Source: Pseudomonadota bacterium
GTDB taxonomy: Bacteria; Myxococcota_A; Polyangia; Polyangiales; Polyangiaceae
Reading direction: 5' to 3'
Assembly (NCBI GenBank): GCA_023431345.1
Contig: JAEYWK010000146.1
Coordinates: 1 to 64,000, forward strand
DNA length: 64,000 nt
Shown here piece by piece: positions 54,715-62,729 of the stretch. A program made the position numbers and the translations under genes. The notes under the pieces are model-generated. The model was not told the origin of the DNA and made no database searches. It worked only from the letters and a program-made list of their open reading frames with translations. Every line of letters begins with the position of its first letter. Position 1 is the first letter of the stretch.

Positions 54715-55854
54715 ATGCTGAGCTTCGCGCTGTCGGATGAGCAGAAGGCCCTAGTCGAGACCGCCAAGCGCTTCGCGCGCGAGCGCATCGCGCCCATCGC
54801 CGCCGAGTGCGATCGCGATAGCCGCTTCCCGAAAGACGTGTTCGAAGCCGCGCACGAGCTGGGGCTCGTCAACGCCACCGTGCCGCCGGAGTACGGCGGC
54901 GCGGGCTTTCCGGAGCTCGACAATGCGCTGATGGCCGAGCAGCTCGCCTGGGCCTGTACGGGTATTCAAACGAGCCTGCTCGCCAACACGCTCGCGGCCA
55001 CGCCCATCATCTTGGCTGGCAGCGACGAGCAGAAGAAGAAGTACCTGGGCATGCTGACCTCGAGCCCGGTGTTCTGCAGCTACTGCACGACCGAGCCGAC
55101 CGGCGGGAGCGACGTGGCCGGGATGCGCACGACCTTCAAGGCCGTGGGCGACGAGTACGTGCTGAACGGCGAAAAGTGCTGGATCACGAACGCCAGCTTC
55201 GCGTCGTTTTACGTCGTGTTCGCGACGAGCGACCCGAGCAAGCGCCACAAAGGCATCGCGGCGTTCATCGTCGATCGCGACGCGGCGGGTCTGAAGGTCG
55301 GCAAGCATGAAGACAAAATGGGGCAGCGCGCGAGCGACACGGCCGCCGTGCATTTCGAAGAGGTGCGCGTCCCCAAGGCCAATTTGCTCGCCGGCGAAGG
55401 CGAAGGCTTCAAGCTGGCGATGGAGACGTTCAACCAGACTCGCCCAGACATCGGGGCGATGGCCACCGGCCTGATGCAGCGCTGCTTGGACGAGTCGGTC
55501 GCGTACGCCAAGGAGCGCAAAGCCTTCGGCGTCGCGATCGCCGAGCATCAATTGGTGCAAGCCATCTTGGCCGAGATGGCCATCGGCGCCGAGGCGACCC
55601 GCCTGCTCTACCAAAAAGCCGCCTGGAACCTGGGCAACGGCGTGCGCGATCCGATCGTCTCGAGCTACGCGAAGGCGTTCGGCGCGGACCGCGCCATGCA
55701 AGCGGCGGTCGACGCCGTGCAGGTCTTCGGCGGCAACGGCTACGTCAAAGACTACCCCGTCGAAAAGCTGATGCGCGACGCCAAGGTGCTACAAATCTAC
55801 GAAGGCACCAGCCAGATCCAGCGCCTCGTCATCGCGCGTAGCTTGGTGAAGTAA
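54715..55854 (+). CDS. Acyl-CoA dehydrogenase
   Basis: 379 aa, the usual length. Signature 1 is YCTTEPTGGSDVAGMRTTFK and signature 2 is VQVFGGNGYVKDYPVEKLMR. The catalytic Glu is in QIYEGTSQIQRLVIAR. EKCWITNASFASFYVVFATS and FGVAIAEHQLVQAILAEMAI also fit the short/medium-chain family. The FAD enzyme oxidises acyl-CoA to trans-2-enoyl-CoA, passing electrons to ETF. Chain preference cannot be read here. It stands alone and ends in a hairpin shared with the convergent gene. Confidence 0.96.
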   Translation: MLSFALSDEQKALVETAKRFARERIAPIAAECDRDSRFPKDVFEAAHELGLVNATVPPEYGGAGFPELDNALMAEQLAWACTGIQTSLLANTLAATPIILAGSDEQKKKYLGMLTSSPVFCSYCTTEPTGGSDVAGMRTTFKAVGDEYVLNGEKCWITNASFASFYVVFATSDPSKRHKGIAAFIVDRDAAGLKVGKHEDKMGQRASDTAAVHFEEVRVPKANLLAGEGEGFKLAMETFNQTRPDIGAMATGLMQRCLDESVAYAKERKAFGVAIAEHQLVQAILAEMAIGAEATRLLYQKAAWNLGNGVRDPIVSSYAKAFGADRAMQAAVDAVQVFGGNGYVKDYPVEKLMRDAKVLQIYEGTSQIQRLVIARSLVK

Positions 55855-55872
55855 CGCCAAGCGCGGGCGTTA
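55852..55872. terminator. Shared hairpin at convergent stops
   Basis: TAACGCC (55852-55858) and GGCGTTA (55866-55872) form a perfect 7-bp stem with a 7-nt loop. The outer TAA of each arm is the stop codon of one of the two convergent genes. No T-run follows, so termination is plausible but unproven. Confidence 0.5.
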
Positions 55873-56394
55873 CGGGCGTGCGATCGAGAACGTGCCGGCG
55901 TTGCCTTCGCGGGTGTCGATGCGTCCGTCTTTGAGGGCCTCGCCCTGGATGCTGCCATGAAGGGTGAGGCCGCTCTCGAGCACGAGATCGAGCTCGGTCG
56001 GCTCCAGGTTCAGGTACGCGTGAGCGCCACCCTCGACGGTGCCGTTCAGCTCGGGGTTGGCAGAGGTGATGGTGCCGGTGAGCGCCATCTCGCTCATGCT
56101 GATGCAGGCGGCCGCGGGCTTGACGAACGAACGCGTGCCGCACTGCGGAGTGACGCGGGGCGCGCTCTGCGTCTTCGATTTGCTCTCGGCGAGCTCGAGC
56201 GCGAGCGAGAACGACACCGACTCGCCCTCGAGGCTGGCGGTACCTTCCCACGTGCCGAGCACCGCGCGCTTCATCTCGGACTCGGTGTACTCGAACTCGT
56301 CGTCGTCGTCGTTCGAGCTGGAGCACGCCAAGTACGGATTGACGACGAGCGCCAGCGCGAACACCCCCAGCAGCCACCATTTCTTCTTTTGCAT
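55870..56394 (-). CDS. Lipoprotein of unknown function
   Basis: 174 aa. The ATG overlaps the prsW stop (TGATG), with GGAG upstream. Leader MQKKKWWLLGVFALALVVN ends PYLAC. An acidic stretch (SSSNDDDDEFEYTESE) leads to a beta-rich domain (LGTWEGTASLEGESVSFSLA; LTGTITSANPELNGTVEGGA; LTLHGSIQGEALKDGRIDTR), resembling a small lipocalin-like or calycin-type barrel. One Cys pair (QCG; AACIS) is possible. Expressed with PrsW, it could be a protease partner, but this is only context. Confidence 0.65.
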   Translation of the reverse strand: MQKKKWWLLGVFALALVVNPYLACSSSNDDDDEFEYTESEMKRAVLGTWEGTASLEGESVSFSLALELAESKSKTQSAPRVTPQCGTRSFVKPAAACISMSEMALTGTITSANPELNGTVEGGAHAYLNLEPTELDLVLESGLTLHGSIQGEALKDGRIDTREGNAGTFSIARP

Positions 56395-57416
56395 CAACGT
56401 GCTCCTATGAAGACGCCGGCCTGATTGGCCCTGTGAATACGCTGGCGCAGCTCGTGCTCGCGAGCGTCGATGTGCGGTCCTTTTTCGCCGCGCCGGCGGC
56501 GTTGTTTCAAGAATGATAGCTCGATCAAGTCGAGCTGTTTGCGGCGGGCTTCGCCGTAGCCCTTCGTGCTGCTCATGAGCGCGAAGAAATTCCAGAGCGG
56601 CACCAGCATCCAGTAGCTGGAAGTGCGCTCGAGCTCCTTGGGGTGCAAGAGCCGGCCCGCTTCGTCGACCAAGCCCTTGAGCACGATGGCGCGATCGCGG
56701 ATCGCCAGCGTGAGGATCACGAGGAAGAACAGCGCGTTGAAGATCCAGAACATGAGCAGCTTGAGCACCAAGCCGCTCCCGCCGTTGTAGAGGAACGTGA
56801 CCAAGTAGTTGTGCAGGAAGTGCAGGCCCACCGCCGCGCACCAGCCGCCGATCGGCGCCAGCAGCTTGATCGCGCCGCTCGTCGACTCGGCCGCGATGCC
56901 GATGCCGAGCCCGGTCATGGCCGTGAACGACGCGTGACCCAAGCCGGCCATCACCGTGCGCAGCACGAACACCTGGAAGAACGCTTCACCGCCGTGCTGC
57001 GCACCCGCGCTGGCGATGTACAGGATGTCCTCGGTCATCGTGAAGCCGAGGCCGATCACGCCGCCGTAAATGGCGCCATCCAGCGCGCCATCGATCTCGC
57101 GCACCCAGAGCGCCGAGATGGCCCACAGCACCAGCAAGCCGAAGCCCTTGGTGCTCTCCTCGACCAGCGGCGCGACGAACGACGCCGTCGACGCGTCGAT
57201 GAGCGCGGCCTGACCGGCCCCCAGGCTGGCGCGCAGGGCGCCCTGTCCGACCTCGTTACCGACGATGGCGGTCAGGGTGCTGACCACCGCGCCCCAGAAA
57301 AAGGCCACCGAGAGCAGCCAGAAGGGCTCGGGCTCGTAGCGATCGCTGCCGCGAATCACCAAAAAGTAGAAAAAAACCGTGGGCGCGACGATCAGCAGCG
57401 CGAGGAGGGCCACCAC
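56394..57416 (-). CDS. PrsW-family intramembrane metalloprotease
   Basis: 340 aa with seven or eight membrane segments. Zinc-site motifs of the PrsW/CAAX-like group are present: LVEESTKGFGLLVLW, a later EDILY, VMAGLGHASFTAMTGLGIG and GLHFLHNYLVTF. PrsW in Bacillus cleaves the anti-sigma factor RsiW; the target here is unknown, although the window holds an ECF-FecR pair at 7 kb. The C-terminus is a long cytoplasmic tail (about 250-340). Coupled to the following lipoprotein gene. Confidence 0.88.
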   Translation of the reverse strand: MVALLALLIVAPTVFFYFLVIRGSDRYEPEPFWLLSVAFFWGAVVSTLTAIVGNEVGQGALRASLGAGQAALIDASTASFVAPLVEESTKGFGLLVLWAISALWVREIDGALDGAIYGGVIGLGFTMTEDILYIASAGAQHGGEAFFQVFVLRTVMAGLGHASFTAMTGLGIGIAAESTSGAIKLLAPIGGWCAAVGLHFLHNYLVTFLYNGGSGLVLKLLMFWIFNALFFLVILTLAIRDRAIVLKGLVDEAGRLLHPKELERTSSYWMLVPLWNFFALMSSTKGYGEARRKQLDLIELSFLKQRRRRGEKGPHIDAREHELRQRIHRANQAGVFIGAR

Positions 57417-57484
57417 ACTCCGAACGGTACCAGGCTCGGGCCGGGCTGCCCAAGTATGCTAAGACGCGACGCAGGAACCACCGA

Positions 57485-58444
57485 GTGTTTGGGTTTTCGT
57501 TCGGCGAATTGCTCGTGATTTCCTTGGTGACTTTGGTGGCCGTGGGGCCGCAAAAGCTGCCGGGGATGCTGAAGACCATGGGTCAATGGGCCCGTAAGCT
57601 GCGCCAGATGACGATGGACGTCCGGCAGCAGACGGGCATCGACGAGATGCTGCGAGCAGAGGGCATCCAGCTCGCGGAGCTTCGCAGCCTGATGCGTGGC
57701 TACCACGGCATGGCGTCCAGCCCCGCGCCCGCGCCCGCGCCCGCCCCTGCCCCGCCGCCCCCTGTGCACACGTACGATGATCCCTACGGCGGCCTCGAGC
57801 CTGATCCCACGCGCGAGTACCCGATGGAAGGAGCCGACGCGTGCGGCGCGCTGCCCGATGATCTCCTGGAACCGGCGGCGTCGAGCGATGTCGCCGTGGC
57901 GCCGGGCGCCCCCGACGCGCCCGAGGCGCCGGCCCCGAGCGCCGACGCGCCCGAGGCGCCGGCCTTGAGCGCCGAACCACCCGAGGCGCCGGCCCTGAGC
58001 GCCGAAGCACCCGAGGCGCTGAGCGCCGAACCACCCGAGGCGCCGGCCCTGAGCGCCGAAGCGTCGACAGCGAGCTCCGAAGGCGCGACGACGCCGAACA
58101 CCGACGAAACGGCGATCGAAGCGCCGACGCCGAAGGCGCTCGAACCGCTGAAGAGCCAACCTGCGCCGCCCGTCCCGCCGGCGCCCGTCCCGCCGGCGCC
58201 ACGGCGCTCTTCCGCACCGCCGCCTGCTCCGTCGTCTCGGCCTGCGCCTGGCATTCCGCGCCCCGCCGGCACGCCGCCGCCTCCTCCACGCAGGTCCGCA
58301 CCGCCGCGTCCGCCGTCTGCGCCAGCGCCGAAGGTCGATTCGGCTTCGTCGCCTACTTCTACTTCTACTGCTTCCCCGGCGTCGGCTCCGCTAAGCACCA
58401 CGCCGGCTGCCACCGGCACCGGAGGCGCCAATGGCAACGGCTGA
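57485..58444 (+). CDS. tatB: TatB-like twin-arginine translocase subunit with long repeat tail
   Basis: 319 aa from a GTG. MFGFSFGELLVISLVTLVAV then GPQKLPGMLKTMGQWARKLR is the TatA/B hairpin (membrane helix, GP hinge, amphipathic helix); the Glu8-type residue and position before tatC favour TatB. Usual TatB is about 90-170 residues. Here more than 200 residues of Pro/Ala/Glu repeats (PEAPALSAE units at about 138-195) and a Pro/Ser/Thr tail follow. The end overlaps tatC by 14 nt. No separate tatA is seen in the window. Confidence 0.88.
   Translation: MFGFSFGELLVISLVTLVAVGPQKLPGMLKTMGQWARKLRQMTMDVRQQTGIDEMLRAEGIQLAELRSLMRGYHGMASSPAPAPAPAPAPPPPVHTYDDPYGGLEPDPTREYPMEGADACGALPDDLLEPAASSDVAVAPGAPDAPEAPAPSADAPEAPALSAEPPEAPALSAEAPEALSAEPPEAPALSAEASTASSEGATTPNTDETAIEAPTPKALEPLKSQPAPPVPPAPVPPAPRRSSAPPPAPSSRPAPGIPRPAGTPPPPPRRSAPPRPPSAPAPKVDSASSPTSTSTASPASAPLSTTPAATGTGGANGNG
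57895..58070 (+). repeat. Coding repeats in the TatB tail
   Basis: Imperfect 24-30-nt units built on cccgaggcgccggcc and ctgagcgccgaa recur about six times and encode PEAPALSAE or PEAPAPSAD blocks, all in frame. Confidence 0.85.
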
Positions 58445-59267
58445 GGTCCACGCCTTGAACGACAAGAACGACAAGGACCCGCCCGAAGACGAAGAAGGCA
58501 CCATGACGCTGTGGGAGCACCTCGAGGAGCTCCGCGGCCGCATCATCCGCATGGCGCTCGCCTTCCTGGTCGGCAGCGTGGTCTGCTGGCTCTACAAGGA
58601 ATCGATCCTCGATTGGCTGACCATTCCGCTCAAGGACGGTTGGCCCAAGGGTGAAGGCGCCCCCACCCTGCACTTCGGCACGCCGGCCGCGCTGTTCATC
58701 TCCTATGTGCGGCTGTCGGCGCTGTCCGGTTTTCTGTTCGCGCTGCCGATCATTCTGTATCAGCTGTGGGCTTTCATCGCGCCCGGCCTCTACTCGAAAG
58801 AGAAGAAGTTCGCGATCCCGTTCGTGATCTCGTCGGTCGCGCTGTTCGTCGGCGGCGGCTATTTCGGTTACCGCGTCGCGTTCCCGCCCGCGTTCACCTT
58901 CTTGCTCGGCTTCGCGAAGAACCTACCTTCCGACGTGAACCTAGTGCCGACGGTGATGATCGGCGACTACATCGAGTTCGTCACGCGCATGTTCTTGGCG
59001 TTCGGCGCCGCCGCGGAGCTGCCGATCGTAGCGTTCTTCCTGACCGTGGCCGGCATCATCACGCACCGGCACCTGATCAAGTTCTTCCGCTACTTCATCG
59101 TAGTGGCTTTCATCATCTCGGCCATCGTCACGCCGCCCGATCCGCTGAGCCAGATCTTGCTCGCGGTCCCGCTCATCGGGCTCTACGGCGTCTCGATCGT
59201 GGTCTCGTGGCTGTTCACGATGAACCGCGAGCGCGCCCAAGCCAAAGCGGCCGCGAAGTCCGAGTAG
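58431..59267 (+). CDS. tatC: Twin-arginine translocase subunit TatC
   Basis: 278 aa. After about 20 polar residues comes the family opening MTLWEHLEELRGRIIRMALA. Further blocks are FGTPAALFISYVRLSALSGF, YQLWAFIAPGLYSKEKKFAI, and VTRMFLAFGAAAELPIVAFF, then six membrane segments in total and a last part IVTPPDPLSQILLAVPLIGL. TatC recognises twin-arginine signal peptides with TatB. Starts inside the end of tatB. Confidence 0.97.
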   Translation: MATAEVHALNDKNDKDPPEDEEGTMTLWEHLEELRGRIIRMALAFLVGSVVCWLYKESILDWLTIPLKDGWPKGEGAPTLHFGTPAALFISYVRLSALSGFLFALPIILYQLWAFIAPGLYSKEKKFAIPFVISSVALFVGGGYFGYRVAFPPAFTFLLGFAKNLPSDVNLVPTVMIGDYIEFVTRMFLAFGAAAELPIVAFFLTVAGIITHRHLIKFFRYFIVVAFIISAIVTPPDPLSQILLAVPLIGLYGVSIVVSWLFTMNRERAQAKAAAKSE

Positions 59268-59289
59268 GGGCGCCAAACGCCGGCGCGCG

Positions 59290-59721
59290 TCAGTCGCTTT
59301 CGCGCGCGTACGGCTCGCCGCGCAAAATCGAGAGCGAGCGGTAGAGTTGCTCGAGCAAGAGCACGCGCGCGAGGCGATGCGGCAGCGTGAGCTTGGAGAG
59401 GCTCAGCCGAGCCTGCGCGCTGCTCGAGAGCGGCTGGGGGATGCCCTCCGCGCCGCCGATCACGAAGGCGACCACGCCCTTGCCGGTGCTGCCCCAGCGC
59501 TCCACGCGGCGCGACAGCTCGCTGCTCGTGACGACGTCGCCGTCGACCTCGAGCGCTACCACGTAGGCGCCGGACGGCACCGCCGAGGCCAAGTCCTTGG
59601 CGGACTTGACCTCGATCTCTTCGCATTTGACGAAGCGCCGGATGCGGCCGAGGTAATCATCGGCGATCGCGCGCACCTCGCGCTCTTTGAGCTTCCCCGC
59701 CGCGACGACGACGAGCTTCAC
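59290..59721 (-). CDS. rlmH: 23S rRNA (pseudouridine1915-N3)-methyltransferase
   Basis: 143 aa from the GTG at 59721, which overlaps the rsfS stop (GTGA). MKLVVVAAGKLKEREVRAIA, YLGRIRRFVKCEEIEVK, VALEVDGDVVTSSELSRRVE, VVAFVIGGAEGIPQPL and LTLPHRLARVLLLEQLYRSL match RlmH, a SPOUT methyltransferase. The C-terminal ending LSILRGEPYARES is close to the family consensus RxxxGxPYHK, with changed last residues. The rsfS-rlmH order is widely conserved. Confidence 0.95.
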   Translation of the reverse strand: MKLVVVAAGKLKEREVRAIADDYLGRIRRFVKCEEIEVKSAKDLASAVPSGAYVVALEVDGDVVTSSELSRRVERWGSTGKGVVAFVIGGAEGIPQPLSSSAQARLSLSKLTLPHRLARVLLLEQLYRSLSILRGEPYARESD

Positions 59722-60161
59722 ACTTGCCCGGGCACGCGCACGCGCTTGGCGTCCATCCACAAGCCGTCGAGGTCGTAGAGCGCGCGCGTTTCCGCGAGGA
59801 ACACGTGCACGACGATGTCGACGAAGTCGATCAGCACCCACTGCCCGCGCGGTAGGCCTTCGATCGAAATCGCGTGCCAGCCTTGCTTGCCGAGCGCCTC
59901 ATCGACGGCGTCGGCGATGGCGGCGACGTGGCGATCGGCGTGCCCGGTCATCAAGACCAGGTAGTCGGCGTAGTCGACCTTGCCCGCGACGTCGATGATC
60001 TCGACGCCCATCGCCTTCTTGTCGAGCGCGGCGGCGGCGGCGGCGAGCGCCATGCGCTGGGCGTCGCTCGAATCGCGAACCGGCTTGGTGGCGGCGCGCA
60101 GCGGGGTGGGCTTGGTGGCGACGCGAACGGGTTTCTTGAGGGCCTTCAGCTTTTTCTTCAT
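59718..60161 (-). CDS. rsfS: Ribosome silencing factor RsfS
   Basis: 147 aa from the ATG at 60161. The first 45 residues are a Lys/Pro/Ala extension (MKKKLKALKKPVRVATKPTP). The family core follows: ALDKKAMGVEIIDVAGKVDY, ADYLVLMTGHADRHVAAIAD, EGLPRGQWVLIDFVDIVVHV and FLAETRALYDLDGLW. RsfS binds ribosomal protein L14 and blocks subunit joining in stationary phase. Coupled to rlmH. Confidence 0.95.
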   Translation of the reverse strand: MKKKLKALKKPVRVATKPTPLRAATKPVRDSSDAQRMALAAAAAALDKKAMGVEIIDVAGKVDYADYLVLMTGHADRHVAAIADAVDEALGKQGWHAISIEGLPRGQWVLIDFVDIVVHVFLAETRALYDLDGLWMDAKRVRVPGQV

Positions 60162-60207
60162 GTGAGTCGAGCGCGAGCGTGACGCCGAGCTTGGTCTCGA
60201 ACGAAGG

Positions 60208-60471
60208 TCACGGGGTGCCTGGCGCGAGCGTAGCACCACTTCCGGCCGCGCTTTGCGGCGCTGGCGTGGCTTCGGGTGCCGCCGTGGGCCCTTCGGCAGG
60301 TGCCGGCGCCTCGACCGACGCGCTCGGCGGGGGCGCCGACGACGCAGGCGGCCAAGGCTGCGTCACTGGGACCTCGTATTCGGGCGGAGGCAAGCCTTGC
60401 GGGCGCCCCGGCGTGCCGCAGCCCGCGCTGAGCACCCAGGCCAGGCATGCGAGCGGTGTGGTGACTTTCAT
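60208..60471 (-). CDS. Small Pro-rich lipoprotein
   Basis: 87 aa. The ATG overlaps the previous stop (ATGA). The leader MKVTTPLACLAWVLSAGC gives Cys18. The rest is Pro/Ala/Ser-rich and disordered (YEVPVTQPWPPASSAPPPSA). No domain seen. It is the last gene of the acyltransferase-epimerase operon. Confidence 0.55.
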   Translation of the reverse strand: MKVTTPLACLAWVLSAGCGTPGRPQGLPPPEYEVPVTQPWPPASSAPPPSASVEAPAPAEGPTAAPEATPAPQSAAGSGATLAPGTP

Positions 60472-60782
60472 AAGGCCATCCCTGCGTCTGGCTCCGGGGC
60501 CCCCGTCTCCCCTTCGGGCTCGGCTCCGTCGGGCGGCGCGCCGCCATCGGGCGCGAAGGGAGAGGGCGCGAAGGGAGAGGGCGACGGCATCGGCAGCAAG
60601 GGCGCGCCGGGCGCCAGGCTCTCGGGGCGCGGAGCCGCCTCCGTACCTGCGGCGCGGGCACCGAGCGCGCGCGGCGGGGCGGCGGCGATCTCCAGCTTGG
60701 CCGGCGGCGGCGGCGGGTCGGTGTGAGGGGCTGGGCAGCCGGTGAGGAGCAGCGCGAGCGCGGCGGCGTGCGTCTGCTTCAC
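60468..60782 (-). CDS. Small Pro-rich lipoprotein
   Basis: 104 aa. I chose the GTG at 60782, which overlaps the epimerase stop (GTGA) and gives a compact leader (MKQTHAAALALLLTGC); a GTG at 60791 would add three residues. The mature part is Pro/Ala/Glu-rich with a duplicated SPFAP. No fold recognised. Similar in design to the next gene, so the two may be related. Confidence 0.55.
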   Translation of the reverse strand: MKQTHAAALALLLTGCPAPHTDPPPPPAKLEIAAAPPRALGARAAGTEAAPRPESLAPGAPLLPMPSPSPFAPSPFAPDGGAPPDGAEPEGETGAPEPDAGMAL

Positions 60783-61738
60783 GACAGCCACCGCTCTTCG
60801 TCGACCGCGCGCAGCGTCGCCTCCAGGCCGTAAGCAGGAGCGTAGCCCAGAGAGGCGCGCGCCTTCGCGTCGTCGACCATGCAGACGTAACGAATGAAAT
60901 CGAGCTCGGGCGCGGGGAACGACGTGAGCCGAAAGCGAAACAGGTTCTTCACGGCCGCCTTCGCCATCGCGTGCGGTACCGCGACCACGCGCCGGCCGAG
61001 CAGCGCGATGGCCTTGGAAAGCGCGAGCGGCTCGGGGCCGGCGAGGTTGTAGATCCCGCGCACGCCCGGCACGAGCGACAACTCGATCGCGCTCAGCACG
61101 TCGCGCTGGTGAACGACCTGCATCATGGGATCGAAGCCGAGCAGCGTGGGCACCGTATCGAGGCGCAGGTAGTTGCTGGGGGCGTTGCGGACCGTGCCCA
61201 AGATGTGTGCGGGTCGCAAGATCACGGTATCGGTGCTGGGGTTACGCCAAAAGAAGGCATTTACCAGCATGTCGAGCTCGACCAAATCGCGAATGTCGCT
61301 GAACGGACCGGCGCCGAGCAGCGGCGCGTCTTCCCGGATCAGCTGCGGGTTGTCGGGGCGCGGACCGTAGACGTTGGCGCTCGAGAGCAGCACCAGCTTG
61401 GGAATCTTGTAAGCCTCGACGTACTCGAGCACCTTCTGCAAGCCGACCACGTTGAAGTCGTGGTGCTCGATCGAGCTCTCGTGGGGGTCGTGCATCACGC
61501 CCAAGTGCACGACGGCGGCCACGCCGTGGCGAAAGCACTCGCGGGCGCGGCTGCTGCGGATATCCAGCTGGTGATGCTCCACGTCGCCGGGGGCGTCGAT
61601 GAAAGCGCGCCGGTCGACGCCGATGACCTTGCGCTTGCGGTGGAGCAGCCGCGACAGGTCGCGCCCGAGCCGCCCGCAGATGCCCGTCACCACCACTGAC
61701 CCGAGGTCGCTGCCCACCACGGCGACGTCGGACGTCAC
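60779..61738 (-). CDS. NAD(P)-dependent SDR-type epimerase/dehydratase
   Basis: 319 aa from a GTG that overlaps the acyltransferase stop. The Rossmann start is VVVTGICGRLGRDLSRLL (GxxGxxG-like). The first strand ends in Asp (VIGVDRR). The active-site Ser lies in VLLSSANVYGPR with the family Tyr in NVYG. A later segment is FFWRNPSTDTVILRPAHILG. It belongs to the extended SDR group, but the usual YxxxK is not clear at its normal place (DIRDLVELDMLVN), so the catalytic mechanism may differ. Its coupling to a lysophospholipid acyltransferase suggests lipid or envelope-sugar metabolism. Confidence 0.82.
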   Translation of the reverse strand: MTSDVAVVGSDLGSVVVTGICGRLGRDLSRLLHRKRKVIGVDRRAFIDAPGDVEHHQLDIRSSRARECFRHGVAAVVHLGVMHDPHESSIEHHDFNVVGLQKVLEYVEAYKIPKLVLLSSANVYGPRPDNPQLIREDAPLLGAGPFSDIRDLVELDMLVNAFFWRNPSTDTVILRPAHILGTVRNAPSNYLRLDTVPTLLGFDPMMQVVHQRDVLSAIELSLVPGVRGIYNLAGPEPLALSKAIALLGRRVVAVPHAMAKAAVKNLFRFRLTSFPAPELDFIRYVCMVDDAKARASLGYAPAYGLEATLRAVDEERWLS

Positions 61739-62658
61739 GTGAAGACCCCGCGCCGCTCACGCAGGCCGCGGCGCAGCAGATCGTTGATGGTCTGCTGGAC
61801 CAGCCACACCTTGTCGCCAATCACGCTGTCGTCGTCGTCCGCGTCGCCGTAAAAGCGCATCGGCTCGCCGAAATAGAGTCGGTATTTGGTGGGCAGCGGC
61901 ATGGCGCCGCCAGGCAGCAGCAGCTGCGGAACCAGCGGGAATGCCGGCAAGCCGAGCGCGCGCGCCGCCCACTCGATGTTACCGAAGCTGAGGTATTGCT
62001 CCTCGGCCCCGATCACCGCGACGGGCACAATAGGCGTCTGCGTGCGTAGCGCCAGGCGCATGAAGCCGTGACCGAACGGCTCGAGCTGGTAGCGCTGAGC
62101 GAACGGTTTGTTGATGGCCTTCATGCCTTCGGGAAACGCCAGCACGAGCTCGCCCATCTCGAGCAGCCGCATGGCATTCTCTTGCAGCCCAACCACCTGC
62201 CCTACCCGGCTGAAGAAGGCCGACACGAAGGGCAGCGTCGCGGTCCATTTTTCGACCATGGCGCGCGTCACGCGCGGCGGCCGGGCGTCGTAGAACATGG
62301 CCGAGCCGATGATGGCGGCGTCGATCGGGATTTGGCCGGAGTGGTTGGCGATGAGCAGCGCCCGCCCGGCGGGGACGTGCTCGATGCCGAACACTTCGGT
62401 CCGAAAGTACAAGCGATGAAAGACCGCCACCACCTTGGCGGCCTGGCGCGCCGTCTCCGGATCGAAGCCGAACGGGTCGCCGCCGAGCGTGACGTAGCGG
62501 TGGCGGAGGCTGTGAACGCGCTCTTCGAAATCGTCTCCCAACAGACGCTGGCGCAGCTCGTCTTTGGCGCGCGACGCCGCGTGCGCCACTCGCGACAGGA
62601 ACGGGAGCGTGCTTTGGGCCACGTCGGCCAAACGAACCAGGGCGCTGCGCTGCTGCAT
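61735..62658 (-). CDS. PlsC-like 1-acyl-glycerol acyltransferase
   Basis: 307 aa from an ATG. The acyltransferase block I is ALLIANHSGQIPIDAAIIGS, in which His and Asp are six residues apart (HX6D), as in the MGAT-like branch, rather than the HX4D of classic PlsC. Block III is LVLAFPEGMKAINKPFAQRY. Further parts are PIVPVAVIGAEEQYLSFGNI and LPTKYRLYFGEPMRF. Likely membrane-associated and transfers an acyl chain to a glycerolipid. Coupled to the SDR gene. Confidence 0.88.
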   Translation of the reverse strand: MQQRSALVRLADVAQSTLPFLSRVAHAASRAKDELRQRLLGDDFEERVHSLRHRYVTLGGDPFGFDPETARQAAKVVAVFHRLYFRTEVFGIEHVPAGRALLIANHSGQIPIDAAIIGSAMFYDARPPRVTRAMVEKWTATLPFVSAFFSRVGQVVGLQENAMRLLEMGELVLAFPEGMKAINKPFAQRYQLEPFGHGFMRLALRTQTPIVPVAVIGAEEQYLSFGNIEWAARALGLPAFPLVPQLLLPGGAMPLPTKYRLYFGEPMRFYGDADDDDSVIGDKVWLVQQTINDLLRRGLRERRGVFT

Positions 62659-62729
62659 GACGGGAACGCGGGCATGTTAGCGTGAGAGTCCGTGGCTCCG
62701 CTCGTGATTCCCCGAAGCTCCCTCGGAAG

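Noticed and set aside
57784..58437. Reverse Gly/Ala-rich frame over the TatB tail
   Set aside because: It looks like a myxobacterial Gly-rich linker but is simply the complement of Pro/Ala codons. It has no signal peptide or folded part.
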